From the NCBI GenBank assembly GCA_023055505.1, contig JALIRH010000027.1, positions 136,501-200,500 on the forward strand: DNA of 64,000 nucleotides, written 5' to 3'. Origin of the DNA: Callipepla californica brunnescens (Eukaryota; Chordata; Aves; Galliformes; Odontophoridae). Both the position numbers and the translations under genes were made by a program. Below are positions 49,701 to 62,007 of the stretch, piece after piece. Each line of letters begins with the position of its first letter. The first letter of the stretch is position 1. A model generated the notes under the pieces. It was given only the letters and a program-made list of their open reading frames with translations, made no database searches and was not told the origin of the DNA.

Positions 49701-52700
49701 GGCAGATGGGATAGGGCTGTGCTACATATGTTTTCCCCTCCCAGGCTGATCCTCATCTCTCTGCCCTTCTCTTTGCCTGTGCCTTCCTGCCTGCAGTGTC
49801 AGGACGCTGCATCCTTTCCCTTCCTGCACATTATCTTTCATCCTTGTTGCAAACTCTCCTCATCTCCAAGTAGTGATTACCCAGATGCAAAAAGGGATGA
49901 ATCCCATTCTTCCCTGAGAGAGATAAGCTATATTCTATTCCTTTTTGGAAAGAGCCCTGAAGGCATAGGCTGCTCCTCTTCTGGGCTCTGCTCCCTTCCC
50001 TGTATGCCATACCCACACAGTTCTGCCCTACATCCCAGAATGGCTCTGGTGAGGATGGAGCCTGTTGGGCTGTGGGGATCTAATCTGAGGAATGTTGCTT
50101 GAGAGAGGAGCTGAGACATGGCAGTTTTGCCATGCAGATGCTGACAGCTGCCTCTCTGAGACCACCAGGAACAGCCGTGCTTGCCAGATCCCTTGAGAGG
50201 TCCAGGATGGGATTAGAGGAGAGCTCTCCCTGTGCAAATAGTGGGCACTGCTTAAGTCTAGGAAAAGTCCCTGCAGGGTTTCTGCCTGTTTCAAGGATGC
50301 TTGTACTCATCCATCGCTCTCTTTCCTCATTGCGCACCTAGCTCAGCTCTAGAGCTCCTTCCCATTGGCACCCTGTGGATCCTTTCTCCTCCTTGACATA
50401 GCCCCAGCTTCAGCCACTGGGAGCAAATCCATTCAGGGCTTCATTTCCCACCACACGTAATATCCTTTAGAAACAAGTTTTTTTAAACCCTAATTACAGG
50501 ACAGGGTTACTGGCAGCCCTGCATGAGAGCTTGGCTCTCAGCTCTAAAGCCACCTGTGTTATGCTGTTCTAAAAGGTCTCAGCTCTATGCACCATTGGGA
50601 ATTCATTCTTTATGGCATGAACCACTGCTGTACAGCCTTCTCCTGTGGCTAAGCAGGAAATGACAGCTCTGGATATTTCTGTGGTTCTATGATTGTATGA
50701 TTTCCATGCTGTTGGGCCACCTGGCTGCTTTGAATGACTAAAGCTGGTGTTGGTACCTCTGAGTTAATAAACACTGCTGATGGTGAAGACAAGGGAAGTG
50801 GCTTCTCCTTGATGGAGAACCCAGCTCCTCAGCTTCTGGGGAGAAAAGGGGCTGAAGGGAAGGGGTAGAACGCTGCTGGGTGATGGTCCCCAGGAGCAGC
50901 TGTCTTTGCAGGGGCTCTGCAGGTCTGCAGAGTTGCTGCTTGGCTGATGATGGAGATCCTATCCCAGTTACAGTCGTGGCAAGTAGTCGTGAGTCCTTCA
51001 GCAGCAGCTACTCACAGCCTATTCAAATATGTGTAATGAGCAAAGGTTTACACCAAATAAACTGATTATCTTAGAAATAAGTCCAAAAATTAATGCAACC
51101 TAAGATAATGCTGAATTTGGTCAGAATAGAATCAGTTAACATCTTCATGGATAAAGCTTTCTTCTCTGAAAGAATGGTCAGGCACTGGAACAGGCTGCCC
51201 AGGGAGATGTTCAGGAAACTTTCGGATGTGGTACTAAGGGACATGATTTAGTGAGGAAATAGTGGTGGTAAGTGGATGGTTGTACTGGATGATCTTTGAG
51301 TTCTCTTCCAATCTTGGCATTTCTGTGATTTGTTAGGCTGCTTACTAAGCATTCCACATGGCAGGAATGCACGAACTGTTACTTGGCTTCATGTTAATTA
51401 TACATTCGCATGATGAATGTGCCTTCCCCTTTTCAGCACTGGTTTCTGATAGTGGGGCTGCACTTCTCCCATTCTGCTTGTCTGCAAGGAAAGGGGCACC
51501 TTCCCTGGGACTGCATCTCATTTCACTGTGGCTTGAGCTGCTTCAGCCCAAGCTGAAGCCCGGTTGTCAGATTTTGATTTTTCATAGGGAACATCTCAGG
51601 AATCTTTCAAAGCATTTAAACTAAGCTCGTCAGCTATAGCTCTGCCTAGAAAAGCAGAGCAGTGGCCTCATTGCTTGCCCCCTGCATACCTTTCTCTTTC
51701 TTTCTCATTTTACTTAGCACATGAATTCCAGAGATGTTAATCCTCTGTCAACCCCTCCGTGGAGAATACAACGTCCCCTCTATGTGGGAGGAAGGAATTC
51801 ATTCGAATTAATTGCGGGAAGGAGTGGGGAGCTGGGGCATGTGCTGGAGGCTGGGACCAGGGCGGGGTGAGCATCCTCTGCTGCTCAGCAGCCCTGAAGA
51901 GAAGGGAGAGACGGGCAGGGGGTGGGATGAATGCAGTGGCACAATCCTGGCATTCATGGCTAGAGGTTTCACCCTCTGACTGCACCATAAAAATGCTGTT
52001 TGTGTGGGCTTTGGTCCTGGCCTTGGCAGGCAAGGACAGCGAGTGGGGGGTGAAATGGCCCTGCTCAGCATTTCTAGAGCACTGCTGCTTATAAATGGGA
52101 AGGAAGCACCATCCCACAGTGAGTGGTAGGAGCTGCGCAGTCCAACCCATCCCAGGGCCTTGGGGTGCATAGAGATGAGGCAGGAAGGACAGAGGGGAAT
52201 AGATGTGAGCTAGAGTGGGTTCAGCACAGTGGAGGGAGGGTCCGTGAAGGTGAATTGTGGATGTGAATGTGGAGCAAGAGAGGGGACGTGTTGCAGGGAT
52301 GGGGCAGGCACTGGTCTGCATGCTGGGAGGTTAGTGTGGTGTGGGATGTGAGTCCTGGTGAGCTGCAGGGACTCTGCCTATCACCTTGACTTTCATTTCT
52401 TGTCTCTGCAGAGCTCCTGGGATCTGCCAAGCGCCTGAATGTGAACTACCAGGATGCGGATGGGTGAGTGCTTCCCACCCCATGGGGCTGCTGGTTGCCT
52501 CAGCACTTCTCAGAGAGGCAGGGAAGGGTTTGCTTGGGGCAGGTCTCCTCAATGACCTCTTGCTTCTGTGTGGGTATTGTGAAGTTTTCAAAGTTAACTG
52601 CTGAGCCTTGAAAACACAACAGTATCTCAAGACAGTACTACTTTACGGAGCCAGTGCAAGCCCTACAGAGACAGACAAAAGCCTGCATGGATCCGAGCTC

Positions 52701-55700
52701 TTCTGCATTTTGTAGGGCTGGGGCTGAAATGCGTTCAGGTGGTGTCCTGAGTGATGGGTAACACACCGAGGAGCACTGTCCAGCCAGCCACAGCACATGC
52801 ACATGCTTGTGTGCATGTTTAACATCTGAAGAGTAAAATTCCTTTTTCTAGAGGGGTTAAAGAAAGGAAAGACAAAGTTGCTAAGTGATCACAACATATT
52901 TGTGCAGCTCATCACTTCCAAAATCCAAGCTCTTAATAAGCTGGGTACTGGGAGTTAGGGAAACCACAGCAGCCCATGAATAAGCGCATTATTCTTATTG
53001 AATTAACTCTGACCCACAAATTATTAGCATTAGTTTAAGTATTGTTGTTGTACCTAATTTCTATGTGTTTTCTTTTCAAGGACTCTGTAGGAGGAAATGT
53101 CAGTGCTAGTAGACTAATGAGGGGTTGAAAATGTGCAGGGTGGCCATCTTAAAATGATAGAATGCAGACAGAGCTTAATAGTTTCAGTGTGGCTGTGCTG
53201 GAGGAGGAAGCAGCCCTTTGTTGTGGCCGTGACATCCCTCCTGTGCTGCCCAGGGACCCAGGGATGTTAGGCTGAGATGCTGCTGAGCCATTCAGAGCTC
53301 CCTCAGTGATGTATGGGACCCATATTTGTCCATGGCCCTACAAGTGTCAGCACAGGGGGAGCATGCTGGGCAAATAGAGCTCTTTCACAGCCCTGAGACA
53401 CAGAGCACATTAATTGCTGGCAACTTTCCCTGCTGTGCCTGGGCTCATGGCATCCCTGCTGGCATTGGCAGAAGGACAGAACAGGGACAGCACAAGGGGC
53501 ATTTACCTCTACTTTGCTATGAGGAAACTCAGATACTGACTGACACGGAGCTATGTTTGGAGCAGTGAAGGGGGACATATCCTTGAGCCACCTAGTGACC
53601 ATCCCAACCCTCAGCCCTTGTCCCTGTGCGAAGTGGAGCTAGAGGAACAGCATGGGAGGAACTGAGCCCTGTTCTTGTGCTGTAGGTTCTCAGCACTGCA
53701 CCATGCAGCCTTGGGTGGTAGCCTGGACCTCATCTCACTGCTGCTGGAGGCACAGGCCACTGTGGACATCAAGGACAGCAACGGTAAGGGGTGACCTCAT
53801 GCCTTAACCCTATGGCAGCCAGCCCAGCCCTCTGAGCGGTACCAGACCCTGAGCTGCCCTATGCCCTGCTGAGCCCAGTTTGCCCCTAGGGATGCGTCCC
53901 CTGCACTATGCAGCGTGGCAGGGGCGTGTGGAGCCAGTGCGGGTGCTGCTGCGTGCTGCTGCCTCTGTCAACATGGCCTCACTGGACGGGCAGATCCCAC
54001 TGCACCTTTCAGCACAGTATGGCCACTACGAGGTGGTAAGTGGGCATTTGGGCAAGCAACGGCCACATACCTCAACTGGGTGTGTCCCTGTGGGCTGGGG
54101 TGATGCAGGAGCAGGGCAATGCTGAGCCCCCACATTGCTCCCCTGTAGTCGGAGATGCTTCTGCAGCACCAGTCCAACCCCTGCCTCATCAACAAGGCGA
54201 AGAAAACCCCCCTGGACCTGGCCTGCGAGTTTGGGCGGCTGAAGGTGAGCACTGACATGAACTCCACAGCCTGGCAGGCAGCACCCACCTCTTGTGGCTG
54301 GGCAGAACCAGGCCCTTAGGCCTCAAGCTGTGAGTTTTGCTCCCAGCCTCACAGCAGGGCAAAGTAGGTTGACAGTGGATGTGGGCGTCCTTGCTCCTGA
54401 GTGCCTACAAATTCCCCCCCACCCACCCTGGCTTTGCTCCCATTTAAGGACAAGCTGAGCCTGCTAACCATTATACTCCTCGAAGTCCCAGCACAGCTTG
54501 TGTGGACAGAGCTTCCCTGTGCCTCAAGAGACCCCAGATGAGACAGCATGGTGGGGTTGGGCTGGCATGCGGCCACCCAGACTGTCCCATGCCCCACCAG
54601 GGTGGGGTGCATGGGGATATTTCCATTTTTGGAGTATCTATAATATCTGCAGCTATAAACAGGGCAGTAAAAATAACTCCTCTGCGCCTTTGGGTTGCCT
54701 TGAGATGCTAAGAGTCACTCCAGGCTTGGGGAGATGAGTTTTTAGGGCTTGGTCTGAAAAGCCTGATTATGGGAAGACTGTTTCTGGCTGTGGTGACCTT
54801 CTGCAGCCCATCACAATGGAGTGGTCCCAGTCAAGCTCTGACCAGGCATGGCTAAGCCCTAAGGCTATGGGATGGAACTGAGGGGATAATGAGCACAGAG
54901 CCAGCCCTGAAGACAGCAAGTGCCTTGTTGGAATCCAGTCACCTGAACCCCACTGCTTACCCTCTGCCTATGCAGGTGGCCCAGCTGCTGCTGAACAGCC
55001 ATCTGTGTGTTGCCCTTCTGGAGGGACAGTCCAAAGACACAACCGATCCAAACTACACCACCCCGCTGCACCTAGCAGCCAAGAATGGGCACAAGGAGAT
55101 AATCAGGTAACCCCCTCACAGTCCTGGCACTGCCAAATGCCAAAAACCATCAGTCTTGCACCCTCCTAAACTCCAGTCCCTCTTACAGGCATTATTATCT
55201 CATTCCCAAAGCCTCATCAGTGCAGAGGGTTGTCCCTTTCCCATTGCAGAGCAGACGATCCCCTGGCGTCTGCGTCTTCCTCTTCATACCTTTCTCTTCT
55301 CACTACCAGGCAGCTGCTGAAGGCTGGAATTGAGATTAATAAGCAGACGAAGACAGGCACAGCCTTGCATGAGGCTGCACTCTATGGCAAAACAGAGGTG
55401 GTGAGGTTGCTGCTGGAGGTGAGCACAACGGAAACAAGACTGCAGCAGGGGATGAACCCTGAGGCTTGACCACCTCCACCCTCACATCCCCTTCCTAACC
55501 CCATGCCCTGCCAGGTTGCTGCTGCTGCAGACTCTGGTACTAAATGCATCCCTCCTTGGGCAGGGTGGTGTTGACGTGAACATCAGGAACACCTACAACC
55601 AGACAGCACTGGACATTGTCAACCAGTTTACCACTTCACATGCGAGCAAAGATATCAAGCAGCTGCTTAGAGGTGAGATGGCACCTGCTTGTGGCCCAGC

Positions 55701-58700
55701 CCTGCCTGGCACTGAGAGGAACCGCTTCCTCATGGAGCTTGTCTGATGCTCTGCAATCCCAGCAGTCTTAAACCAGCCTGGGTGCAAATGTCAGTAGCTC
55801 AGTCCCATCGCATGTGCTCCAGTTATCCTTGTGGGTCATCCCCAGTGATTAAGTCCTACCTGCGGTATTAATGTTCTCTTCTCCCCTCTCTTTGCTCTTT
55901 CTTTCTCCTCCTGCATTTCACAAACCACTCCCTTGCCCTGCTGTGCCCTGATTCCTTCCTTCTTTCCTCCATCCCTTGTGTTCAGAGGCATCAGGAATCC
56001 TGAAGGTCAGAGCTTTGAAGGACTTTTGGAACCTCCATGACCCAACTGCTCTCAATGTCCGGGCAGGAGACGTCATTACAGTGAGGCTGCTCCCTATTCC
56101 CCACCCCCCATCTCTACCACTGCCCATAGTACCAGCCCCGTCCTCCTCTCCCTACGGCAGGTCCTGGAGCAGCATCCGGATGGGCGATGGAAGGGACACA
56201 TCCATGACATTCAGAAAGGCACTGATCGCGTTGGGTACTTCCCCCCCTCCATTGCTGAAGTCATCAGCAAGCGAACAGGTCAGTGACCGTCCTGGCTGTG
56301 TTACCTCCTGTATGAAACCACCTCAGGCCTTCCCAGCACCTCCCATAGACAGGCCCCTGCAGCCCTCGCTAGCTAGGTGGCAGAGAAAGAAAGGATTCTG
56401 GTGGGCACAGGAGTTTGTGTGACTGGTGGGGTGGAAATTTGGGGTTTGAGACTCAGATGTGCCCCCTTGCTGTCTACCACACAAGCTCTGACCATGCATG
56501 TTTTGTCTTTGAATGCAGGCATGATCCTCCCCCGCATGGCGCCCACGCACCAGCACCAGGGCACCCCTGGGGCCCTCACAGCGCTCCCCATTGGGCTGCA
56601 GCACCTCCCTGACGAGTGTCCGCAGCAGGCAGCCCCAAGCATCCCAGCGCCCTGTGGCCACCTCACCCTAACCTGGACGGCCCCAGGCCCTGACAGCTCA
56701 GGTCAGGGGTGCAGCTGAGGAGGGAGAAGGACTGGGGACCTTCCCCTCCCCAATCCTGACCTGCTCGGGGGACTTGGGGGTAGTCTCTCCTTACACATCC
56801 TCACTAGAAAGCAGCTGGATGAGAGGGAGCAACTCTAGAGAAAGGGAGTTTAGGGGAGCCCATAGAGCAGCCCCTTTCCTTCCAGTGTCTTCAGCCAGAC
56901 CGAGTTTCCATGTCCCTTTTGTGTGTCCTGTGCAAGCCCAGGTCACCCTATCTGTGCTATGTGTGCCAGGATGGACTGATGCATAATGGGCGTCTGGAGG
57001 GACCTTGGGGGAAGGATGGGTTTTGCTGCTGTCATTGTGCTGTCACATGAGAACTTTTGTGCCCCTGTCCCAGGGCACTGCTGACAACCTCCCCTCCTAT
57101 CCTGAGCAGCAGGAGACAGGAACAGCATAGGCAGTGAGGGCAGCATTGGCAGCATCCGCAGTGCTGGCAGTGGACAGAGCACCGAGGGCACCAATGGGCA
57201 AAACACCGGCATCCTCATCGAGAACACCAGGGTAGGTGCCAGCCCAACCTGTTCTGAGGTTAACCCAGACCAAGACAGTATGATGATGAATCCCAGCACT
57301 TCCCTTGTAAACCCCTGCACCTCCTGGCAAAGCAGGGACTGAAGAAGCTGAGCATCCTTTGCCAAAATGTATTTGCTGCTGTGGGGAAACACCTATGGGT
57401 CTGGAGGTCCAGGGACAAGGCCCTCCTGGATGGCTGCCTTACCTCCACTCACTCTTCTTCTCCCTCAGCCACCTCCCTCCACCAGTGATGACCTCCAGCA
57501 ACACTTTTTGGGATCAGAGCCACGCAATGAGCAGCTGACTTCCACAACAGGTGAGGGATGTCTCAATACCATGGGGCCTTGGGGACAGCTGTGCCCTGTC
57601 TTGGGGGCTGTGTGCTGCCTAAGTCCCTGTGTGACACTTTCCTCTCCCCATCCTCTCTGCCAGGGCCCCCAGGCCACCAGAGCCCTAGCAGCTGCACACC
57701 TGGGGACAGGGTCTTCTCCCACCAGTTCTTGCGACCTGAGCAGCTCCTTGAGGGGAAGGTAATCAGGCCAGTCAGCATCTGATGTGCAGGGTGGGAGGGC
57801 CGTGTCTGGGGATCTCTGCCCAGCTCTTGCTGCACTGGGGACATGGGACTGTTTTAGGGATGCTGAGGATATGTGGGTCTTGCTCAAGGAGGTCCTGTTG
57901 TGCCCCAAGCAACCCCTGCAGCCACTGTCACGGGCTTCTCTTTGCCTTGTCCTCTCTTCAGGATGCAGAAGCCATTTACAACTGGCTGAGCGAGTTCCAG
58001 CTGGAGTCATACACTGTCAACTTCCTCAACGCTGGCTATGATGTCCCCACCATCAGTCGCATGACCCCAGAGGTAAGGCAAGTCCTTCCCTGCAGGCAAG
58101 CACCCCTCACCCTGCTGGCTTACTGTGCTTACTGCTATGTTTTCTATGCTGCTGGTAACTTTAACTCCTCTTTGCTTCTGTTAGGACCTGACAGCCATCG
58201 GTGTGACCAAACCAGGCCACAGGAAGAAGATCTCCACTGAGATTGGTCAGCTTAGTATCGCTGAATGGCTGCCCAACTATATCCCGGTGAGTCCCTGGCA
58301 CCAGGACCAGGGCTTTGGTCCTCTTTCCTCAGAGCTGCCTTTCCTCAGGACAGGATGGGGGAGCTATAAGAAAATGGATGCTGAAACTGCCTGCATTAAT
58401 GCAGCCAGAGAGAAATCCCAAAAAAGCAGCTTCCCAGACAGGAGCAGGGAGGAGATGGGTGAAGGCACTACCCATCCCTCAATGTTCATAAATGCATCTC
58501 CATGCTCTTCACAGTCTGACCTGATGGATTGGCTCAGTGCCATTGGGTTGCCGCAGTACCACAAAAAATTAGTAAACAATGGCTACGACTCCATCACCAT
58601 TGTCACGGACCTGACATGGGAGGATCTGCAAGAGATTGGTGTCAACAAGCTGGGTGAGTCCTTGCCGAAGTGTTGGGGTAGCCCAGGGAAGCTGAGTATC

Positions 58701-61700
58701 CTGGACAGGTCCCCATGTCCTGACCTTGCATGGGGTAGGCAGTGTGGACACATCCTGCACACCTGGAAGGGGCAGTTCCTGGCCATCCCCAAGGACTACC
58801 CTGGTCAGTCAGACTGGAGTCAGGTTGTGCCAGTTGAATGTTGGCATTGGTTTCTCTCTTCCTATAGGCAGGGTCTGCATAATCTGAAGGCCTTTGCCCT
58901 GGTTGAGGCCGTGACCTTGGCTGTTCTTAGCCAAAAAATGAAGGCCATGGAGGGAAAGAGCCAACCTAATGTCCCTTTTCTGTTGAAACTCCCCCAGGCC
59001 ACCAGAAGAAGATCATGCTGGCTGTAAAGAAGCTCAGAGATCTCCACAAAAGCCTCAACCAAGCAGAAGCAACGCTGACAAGACAGAAAATCCCCGGTGC
59101 CCTGGACATTGTCACTATTGAGTCACTGGAGAATGGGGAGTGCCAGTCCCCAAACACACCCAAAATGACAACGTTCCAGGACAGCGAGCTCAGCTATGAG
59201 CTCCAGACAGCCATGTCCAACAGCTGCCACGAGACGCTCAGCATCAAGAACAGCCAGGGAATGTCACGGAGTCAGGAGAGCATCGGGGTGCGGTCCCGGG
59301 GCTCGGGACACTCACAGGACAACATATTGTCCCAGCACCTCTCTAGCCCCTCACAGGAGAGCCTGGGCAGTGGAGAGAGCAGCAGCAGTGGGCAGTCCGG
59401 CATGCCACCCCACAGCAAGGAGAGCCGGGCCAGCCTGGGGAGAGAGAGGCAGCCCAGCCCCGAGCCCTTTGGGAAGCTCACCTCTCCTGAGGGGCTGAAC
59501 AGCTTCGCCAATGGCAATGGGGGCAGCCCACTCAAGGAGAGGAACCTGCCTGAAGGTACTGATCAGTATGCCCGGCTTACAGTTCAGAAAGGTGCTGACC
59601 CTGTGGGGACACTGGTGGGCACGCCCAGTACCCCTCCCCAGACTCCCAGCAAGGCAACGGCTCCATATGTCTTCATGTACCCACATCTCTCCTTGAAATC
59701 CCCAAGAGCCCCTTCCAGCCAGGGAGCAGAGCAGCCCAAGACTGCGGCACATTCCTACCCCTCCTTCTCTGGGCAGAAGAGCAGCCTGCAAACGTCAGTC
59801 CCAAAAGCTTTCTCATACCTGCACAGCCAGTGCAGCCCCACTGAGTTGCTTAAGGCTGCCATGGCCCCAAGTGCCTGGCAGACAGGGGAACAGCACAAGG
59901 GGGGCGAAGGCTCCAAGTACAAGAAACGGTCACACAGCCTGAACCGCTATGCGCTGTCAGACGGAGAGCAGGAGGAGGAGGAGGGCGTGCCCACCAGCAC
60001 GCTGGGCTCCTATGCCACTCTGACACGGCGTCCAGGCCGCAGCCACATGCCACGGGCCTGCCTGCAGACAGAGGCCAAGGTGACCCGCAGCCAGTCCTTC
60101 GCCATCCGGGCCAAGCGCAAGGGCCCCCCACCTCCGCCTCCCAAGCGTCTCAGTTCTGTCTCCAGCACTCTCACCACTGAAGTGGACAGTGAGCAGCCCC
60201 CCGACCCTGAGCGGCAGCCGTCCGTACCTCAGGACGTGGCTGACATGGGTGCCAGCCCCAGTGACAGCAGCTGCAGCAGAACAGTGAGGAGCCTGGTGAC
60301 CACACTGGAGGAAGCACCAGGGCTGAATCCACCCAAACCTGTGCTGGCCCTGAAACCACTGCATGTTGCTCATGACTCTCTCTCCAGGGCCTCTGTGGAT
60401 GATCGGTCCTATGACAGTTGTGATCCCGGCAGCACTGCACTCTCTGATGCTGGAAGGGACTCCTTTGATAGCAGCAAGCTGCGGAGACGGACACTGAGTG
60501 AGCCCAGTACTCCCATGGCAGAGGCTGTGCAGGGCAGGCAGGAGGATACCTGCTCAGACACAGAGGAAGAGGCCAAGCCAGAGGTCTCCTCGTCCTCACA
60601 GAACAGTTCCAGTGAGTGCATCCCCTTTGCAGAAGAAGGCAACTTAACCATCAAACAGCGACCAAAGCCTGCCGGGCACCCCAAGGCTGACGCTGCAGTG
60701 CAGGACCCAGAACGCAGCTCCCAGCCTGCAGAGCCTCTGTGCTCTGATGGGAAGGAGCCTGCTGTGTCCGCTGCCACAAGAGAGCTGCCCATGCTGGAGT
60801 TCAATCTCACAGAGTCGGACACGGTGAAGCGCCGGCCCCGCTTCAAGGAGCGGGAGCCGCTGCAGGCGGTGTTGAAGGCATTCAGCGTGGCAGGGGAGGC
60901 TGAGGTGGGGCCCAGCTCTCCACTGCAGTATGCCCAAGCCCAGGCTGTAAGCATCGTGGGTCCCACCACACAGGGGCCAGCACCACAGGCTGGACTGGCT
61001 GGAGATGCCTTTGATGATGACAGTGTAGAGTTCAGGATTGCTGAGATAGAGAAGAGCATCTTGTCACTGGAAAAGGGGATTAAGAAGACACAGTGCCCTG
61101 TCAAAGCCCCCAGCCCCATGGAACTGCTCGGCACTGCTGTGGTGAGGATGCCTGCTCCAGGTATGGGGATCTGTGGGGAGGTCTCTAGGGTTGTGGCAGG
61201 GCATGAGGCTCCCTCCTTCCACAGCTGGCTCCATGTGGCATTTCCAGGCAGCCAGGTGAGGAGCACCTGTGCCACCACGTGCCATGAGGCTTTTTCCCTT
61301 GCAGACATCCCTGCCAAGCACACTTCAGTGGCGTCCACTAAGCTGGTGTTCTCTGGGCCTAAGACCATCTACCAGCAGGTCCTGCAGCCCTCCCACCATA
61401 CCATCGCTCCCTGGGCAGCCACTGAGGCAGTGCCAGATGTGATTGGCTCCCTGGCTGTCCCCAGCCCACTGACACTGGAGGCAAGCAGACAGGTGTTTGC
61501 AAAGCCCTTGGCCTCTGCCCCAGGGGCTGCCCTGGTTCCGCAACGGCCGGAGCACACCAACATGACCACACTGCCTGCGGCCGAGAAGATCACAGTGGAG
61601 GAGGTGCAGAGGTGAGGTGGCACTGGGGGAGAGGAAAACACTGGGTTGTGACCCCTTGTAATGGAACTCGGAGCTCGCAGTGAGGGCAGGCAGAGGGCTG

Positions 61701-62007
61701 GGGGGCAGCAGCTGGTACCCAGGCAGCCCCAGGGCTCTGCACAGGCTGCAGCCAGCTGCATGCGGACAACATGTGCTTCTGACACACTGGGTCAAGCGCG
61801 CTGAGGTCTGCATGTGCCTGGGAGGATCCAGTACATCCTGGCTACCTCTGCCCCATTTGCACCTTGAGCCTTCGACCTGTGTTCTAACCACTTCTCCCTT
61901 CCCTCCGCAGCCCTCCCAGGGCCATGAACTTGGCCAGGAACATCCTGGAGGACATCAGCAATATGTTTGATGATCTGGCTGACCAGCTGGATGCGATGCT
62001 GGACTGA
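34711..62007 (+). CDS. CASKIN2: Caskin-2 scaffold protein, 20 coding exons, 1482 aa
   Basis: Cytoplasmic multidomain scaffold. Exons: 34711-34804, 52412-52463, 53686-53783, 53890-54035, 54149-54244, 54976-55106, 55310-55418, 55564-55672, 55986-56080, 56161-56278, 56519-56701, 57110-57231, 57469-57550, 57664-57758, 57962-58072, 58185-58286, 58515-58653, 58998-61160, 61305-61611, 61911-62007. All are GT-AG and in frame (4449 nt, TGA stop). Six ankyrin repeats span about residues 48-280 ([38 protein letters not shown]), then an SH3 domain (about 285-350, [16 protein letters not shown]), two SAM domains (511-581 and 582-648), a long disordered proline/serine-rich part with GPPPPPPKR at 1003-1011, and the conserved tail [18 protein letters not shown]. 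Human CASKIN2 is about 1202 aa as I recall, so the disordered part is longer here. As I recall, Caskin-2, unlike Caskin-1, does not bind CASK. The ATG has G at -3 and +4. Confidence 0.95.
36480..36965 (+). promoter_or_regulatory. Candidate intronic enhancer with CRE, ETS and SOX-like sites
   Basis: A perfect cAMP-response palindrome TGACGTCA lies at 36488-36495. Downstream there is an ETS-type ACTTCCTG at 36804-36811 and a SOX-type ACATTGTT at 36880-36887, inside an AT-richer block that stands out from the GC-rich intron around it. Motif matches are seen directly; enhancer function is inferred. Confidence 0.35.
38655..39703 (+). mobile_element. CR1 LINE, sense, 5'-truncated ORF2 to 3' end
   Basis: The plus strand encodes diverged CR1 reverse transcriptase: [19 protein letters not shown] and [16 protein letters not shown], then a frameshift near 38900 after which [20 protein letters not shown] continues in another frame. 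The catalytic F-A-D-D box is altered to F-V-S-D, so the copy is dead. The 3' part runs through 'GGTTGGACTGGATGATCCTG' and 'TCTTTTCCAACCTTTTGG' to the terminal TTCTATGAT octamer-like tail near 39703. It lies in the CASKIN2 intron, in the gene's orientation. Confidence 0.9.
41767..41793. repeat. 27 nt alternating purine-pyrimidine tract rich in CG/TG steps
   Basis: A short run of strictly alternating purine and pyrimidine with TG, CG and CA steps and no TA steps, the composition most favourable to Z-DNA. It lies within the CASKIN2 intron. Confidence 0.6.
46515..46680 (-). mobile_element. Old CR1-like fragment, antisense
   Basis: Resembles the same CR1 segment seen at 24760-25250 but is more diverged. 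Landmarks are CCCCAGGTGC, ACTTTGCA, GTTGAATTTG, then a stretch equivalent to the 'GGTCCCTCTGGATGGC' part. The match is by eye only. Confidence 0.4.
50676..50701 (+). mobile_element. Possible CR1 terminal octamer remnant
   Basis: Reads TTTCTGTGGTTCTATGATTGTATGA, split here as TTTCTGTGG / TTCTATGATTGTATGA, resembling the tandem ATTCTRTG octamers that end CR1 elements. No convincing CR1 body precedes it, so it may be a very short insertion or chance. Confidence 0.3.
51150..51331 (+). mobile_element. CR1 LINE 3' end fragment, sense
   Basis: Recognised from TGGTCAGGCACTGGAACAGG, CTGCCCAGGGAGATG, a TGTACTGGATGATC stretch and a terminal CTTCCAATCTTGGCATTTCT region. About 180 bp of the CR1 3' untranslated end remains, in the same orientation as CASKIN2. 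Confidence 0.8.
61161..61304 (+). other. CASKIN2: 144-nt stop-free phase-1 intron of CASKIN2 (retention candidate)
   Basis: Donor CCAG/GTATGG and acceptor CCTTGCAG/ACATCC. The length is a multiple of three and the frame stays open across it, so unspliced RNA would encode 48 extra residues before the conserved tail. Splicing is favoured by the canonical ends and by restoration of a typical caskin sequence, but retention would not destroy the protein. Confidence 0.7.

Larger units (their letters stand above)
34805..52411 (+). other. CASKIN2: CASKIN2 first coding intron, 17.6 kb
   Basis: Donor AAAAGCA/GTGAGT at 34805 and acceptor TCTCTGCAG ending at 52411. It splits Lys32 (A/AG) and joins SKS to [11 protein letters not shown]. 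It contains CR1 fragments (about 38655-39703, 46515-46680, 51150-51331), a purine-pyrimidine alternating tract at 41767-41793, and several AT-rich islands that look like conserved regulatory elements (36.5-36.96, 37.22-37.33, 38.03-38.15 and 51.74-51.83 kb). No nested gene was recognised. An open frame of 254 codons at 46568-47332 begins inside CR1-like sequence and is not called. Confidence 0.8.

Noticed and set aside
60409..61368. 319-codon minus-strand frame opposite CASKIN2 exon 18
   Set aside because: It is the antisense shadow of a long real coding exon; the plus strand carries the conserved protein.
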